Shown piece by piece: positions 15,351-16,922 of a stretch of DNA of 16,922 nucleotides. The position numbers and the translations under genes are program-made. The notes under the pieces are model-generated. The model saw only the letters and a program-made list of their open reading frames with translations. It was not told the origin of the DNA and made no database searches. Source of the stretch: an uncultured Pelagibacteraceae bacterium (GTDB taxonomy: Bacteria; Pseudomonadota; Alphaproteobacteria; Pelagibacterales; Pelagibacteraceae); assembly GCA_902633535.1 (NCBI GenBank), contig CACPGM010000008.1, positions 1 to 16,922 on the forward strand, in the 5' to 3' direction. Positions within the stretch are counted from its first letter, which is position 1; every line of letters begins with the position of its first letter.

Positions 15351-15626
15351 TTATTTATTAAATACTTCTTTTAAAGCTTTTGCAGGTAAGAATTTAACCT
15401 TTTGTGATGCAGCAATTTGGATCTGTTCACCAGTTCTAGGGTTTCTTCCAACTCTAGCTTTTCTTTTAGCTACTTTATAAGTTCCAAATCCAGCAATTTT
15501 AACTGAATCATCGCCTTTTAAAGCATCTAGAATAGTGTTGGTAATTGTGTCAAAAGTTCTTTCAGCATCTGCTTTACTTAGATTTAAAGCTCCTGAAAGC
15601 TTGACAATTAATTGTTTTTTATTCAT
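15351..15626 (-). CDS. hup: DNA-binding protein HU
   Basis: 91 residues, the standard length of a bacterial HU/IHF-family protein. The N-terminal dimerising helices begin MNKKQLIVKLSGALNLSKADAE in two segments (1-22). The DNA-binding arm region contains GFGTYKVAKRKARVGRNP (46-63) with the conserved arm proline, then TGEQIQIAAS. It binds and bends DNA non-specifically and compacts the nucleoid. The start is supported by GGAG (15632-15635) 5 nt before the ATG. It is monocistronic: its own 3' terminator separates it from amt and a 157-nt gap rich in inverted repeats separates it from rseP. Confidence 0.97.
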   Translation of the reverse strand: MNKKQLIVKLSGALNLSKADAERTFDTITNTILDALKGDDSVKIAGFGTYKVAKRKARVGRNPRTGEQIQIAASQKVKFLPAKALKEVFNK

Positions 15627-15659
15627 TTTAGCTCCGGTTTTATTAGGTTATTTTCTATC

Positions 15660-15750
15660 TTTATCAAAAGTGTTGATAAATCAAGACTTTTTTTAGTGTG
15701 TATTAAAAAGTTATACACAACATGTTGTAAAATATCAAAAAAGTGTTGAT
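15660..15750. repeat. Cluster of inverted repeats upstream of hup
   Basis: The 157-nt gap 15627-15783 contains three symmetrical sites besides the DnaA-box-like pair: TTTATCAA-5 nt-TTGATAAA (15660-15680), the perfect palindrome ACAACATGTTGT (15717-15728), and ATCAA-7 nt-TTGAT (15734-15750). The first and third are also direct repeats of each other (ATCAAAAGTGTTGAT, with two extra A residues in the second) starting 71 nt apart, which suggests two binding sites for one regulator or for HU itself. Confidence 0.45.
15697..15719. promoter_or_regulatory. Inverted pair of DnaA-box-like 9-mers
   Basis: TTATACACA (15711-15719, plus strand) matches the DnaA-box consensus TTATNCACA exactly. TAATACACA on the minus strand (15697-15705) has one mismatch. 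They are inverted with a 5-bp AAAAG spacer. In A+T-rich DNA one such site may arise by chance; the inverted pairing is less trivial. Confidence 0.35.
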
Positions 15751-15783
15751 TTTACTTACTTTTTTCAAAAAAAATAATTTTAT

Positions 15784-16896
15784 TTATCTAAATAAACCAA
15801 GGTCTTTTAAGTCATTAAAAGTTGTAAAAAACATTAATGATAACAATAAAAACATCCCGATTCGAAAAAATCCTTCTTGGGTTTTTTGAGATAAAGGTCG
15901 ACCTAAAATTTTTTCAAAAGCATAAAACATCAAATGACCTCCATCTAACATTGGTATTGGAAATAAATTAACTAAACCAAGGCTTATTGAAATGTAAGCC
16001 ATCATACTAATAAACGCCAAAATACCAAACTCAGCAACTTGCCCAGAGATTTTAGCTATTCTAATTGGACCACCTAATTGTGAAGTATCTGCTTTTCCAA
16101 ATATCATAGCTCCAATATACTTAAGAGATGAAATGCTTACATAATATACTTCATTTGCAGCATGGTAAATTGCTTGTGCCGGTCCTAATTTTACATGATT
16201 AATTTCATTATTATATGCACCTAATTTTATTCCTACCATTCGTTTGTTAATTTTGTTACCAAGATTGTCTTCACTTAAAACTATATCAGGTTTGATTTTT
16301 AATATTAATTCCTCATAAGAACGTTTTATCTTAAAATCGATAATATCATCTGTAGACATTGTAATATATTTTGAAATATCCATGATACTTTGAACTTTAT
16401 TTCCATCTACTTCTAAAATAATGTCCTTTTGTTTTAGTCCACCAACCATTGCTGGACTATCTTTTTGTACTTCATTAATTACAGCCGGAGTAAAGTCTTT
16501 GCCAACAAATGTATAAATTGAAAAAAATATAACCAAAGCTAGTAGAAAATTGGCTAATGGACCACCAAAAACAATTAATACTCTTTGATATAATGGTTTT
16601 AAAACAAATAATTTTTCACGATCTTCTTCACTATATTTTTTAATGATTTTTTCTTGGTCAGCTTGTGAAAATACATTTCTATCGCCAAAAAATTTTACAT
16701 ATCCACCTAATGGTATCCAGCAAATTTTCCATCGTGTGCCTGATTTATCATTCCAACCAAATATTTCTTTGCCAAATCCAATGGAAAAGTCAGTAATTCC
16801 TACTCCATATCTTTTTGCAAAGTAATAATGGCCATATTCATGAATAAAAACTACGACTAAAATAAGTATTATAAATGGCAAAATATAACTAATCAC
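15784..16896 (-). CDS. rseP: RIP site-2 zinc metalloprotease
   Basis: 370 residues from a GTG start. The zinc-binding HEYGH (19-23) lies in the first membrane helix, and LFPIPMLDGGH (311-321) in a late helix supplies the third zinc ligand (LDG motif). One PDZ domain occupies about 133-205 (VINEVQKDSPAMVGGLKQKD region), fewer than the two of E. coli RseP, in line with the shorter length. At least four hydrophobic helices are visible. The enzyme cleaves membrane proteins inside the bilayer, classically anti-sigma factors or signal-peptide remnants. Bases 16897-16922 upstream hold too little to assign; dxr is the usual upstream neighbour in proteobacteria. No Shine-Dalgarno is seen. Confidence 0.95.
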   Translation of the reverse strand: MISYILPFIILILVVVFIHEYGHYYFAKRYGVGITDFSIGFGKEIFGWNDKSGTRWKICWIPLGGYVKFFGDRNVFSQADQEKIIKKYSEEDREKLFVLKPLYQRVLIVFGGPLANFLLALVIFFSIYTFVGKDFTPAVINEVQKDSPAMVGGLKQKDIILEVDGNKVQSIMDISKYITMSTDDIIDFKIKRSYEELILKIKPDIVLSEDNLGNKINKRMVGIKLGAYNNEINHVKLGPAQAIYHAANEVYYVSISSLKYIGAMIFGKADTSQLGGPIRIAKISGQVAEFGILAFISMMAYISISLGLVNLFPIPMLDGGHLMFYAFEKILGRPLSQKTQEGFFRIGMFLLLSLMFFTTFNDLKDLGLFR

Positions 16897-16922
16897 AATA
16901 AAACAATTTTAATTGAATTTTA

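Noticed and set aside
15627..15783. Chromosomal replication origin
   Set aside because: One exact and one near DnaA-box are too few, and no dnaA, parAB, gidA or hemE-type neighbour is present.
1..16922. Mobile element, phage or CRISPR content
   Set aside because: No transposase, integrase, phage or Cas gene, no regularly spaced repeats and no flanking direct repeats were seen; composition is uniform across genes.
16897..16922. C-terminal end of an upstream gene such as dxr
   Set aside because: Only 26 bases remain; several frames end or stay open and no motif can be identified.

Overview
The window looks like a chromosomal segment of a SAR11-clade alphaproteobacterium ('Candidatus Pelagibacter' or a close relative). 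The reasons are very high A+T with Lys/Asn/Ile-rich proteins, tiny or absent intergenic gaps, frequent 1-14 nt gene overlaps, and a streamlined housekeeping gene set. I see no tRNA, rRNA, CRISPR array, insertion sequence, phage gene or pseudogene. No gene-free stretch exceeds 160 bases.

Layout. (1) 1-4319, minus strand: one tightly packed operon read metC-like trans-sulfuration lyase > MFS transporter > pabB > pabA > pabC (cut by the window edge). It joins sulfur amino-acid metabolism to p-aminobenzoate (folate) synthesis. (2) 4396-5197, plus strand: a 27-residue, extremely basic microprotein followed 7 nt later by a six-helix membrane protein. (3) 5190-8902, minus strand: a DUF4956 membrane protein, a CotH-kinase-like protein with a C-terminal beta-helix, and a VTC (polyphosphate-polymerase-fold) protein. 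This is the most system-like part of the window. (4) 8944-10062, minus strand: mnmA, tRNA 2-thiouridylase. (5) 10103-11179, plus strand: a DUF3553 protein, a CysQ-type phosphatase and a 46-residue membrane microprotein, all overlapping. (6) 11171-11734, minus strand: recX. (7) 11763-13798, plus strand: an ABA4-like membrane protein, a 2-hydroxychromene-2-carboxylate isomerase-like DsbA-fold protein and a putative glycosyltransferase, ending at a hairpin terminator. (8) 13914-16896, minus strand: the ammonium transporter amt, the nucleoid protein HU and the site-2 protease rseP.

The non-coding parts with most structure are the three gaps around amt and hup. A GC-rich 53-nt foldable element lies beyond the 3' end of amt. 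A 9-bp hairpin containing the amt Shine-Dalgarno abuts its ATG, with a TGCAA/TTGCA palindrome further upstream. The 157-nt gap between rseP and hup holds several inverted repeats and an inverted pair of DnaA-box-like 9-mers. The DUF4956-CotH-VTC module, these RNA-like elements and the basic microprotein are the best candidates for something under-described.
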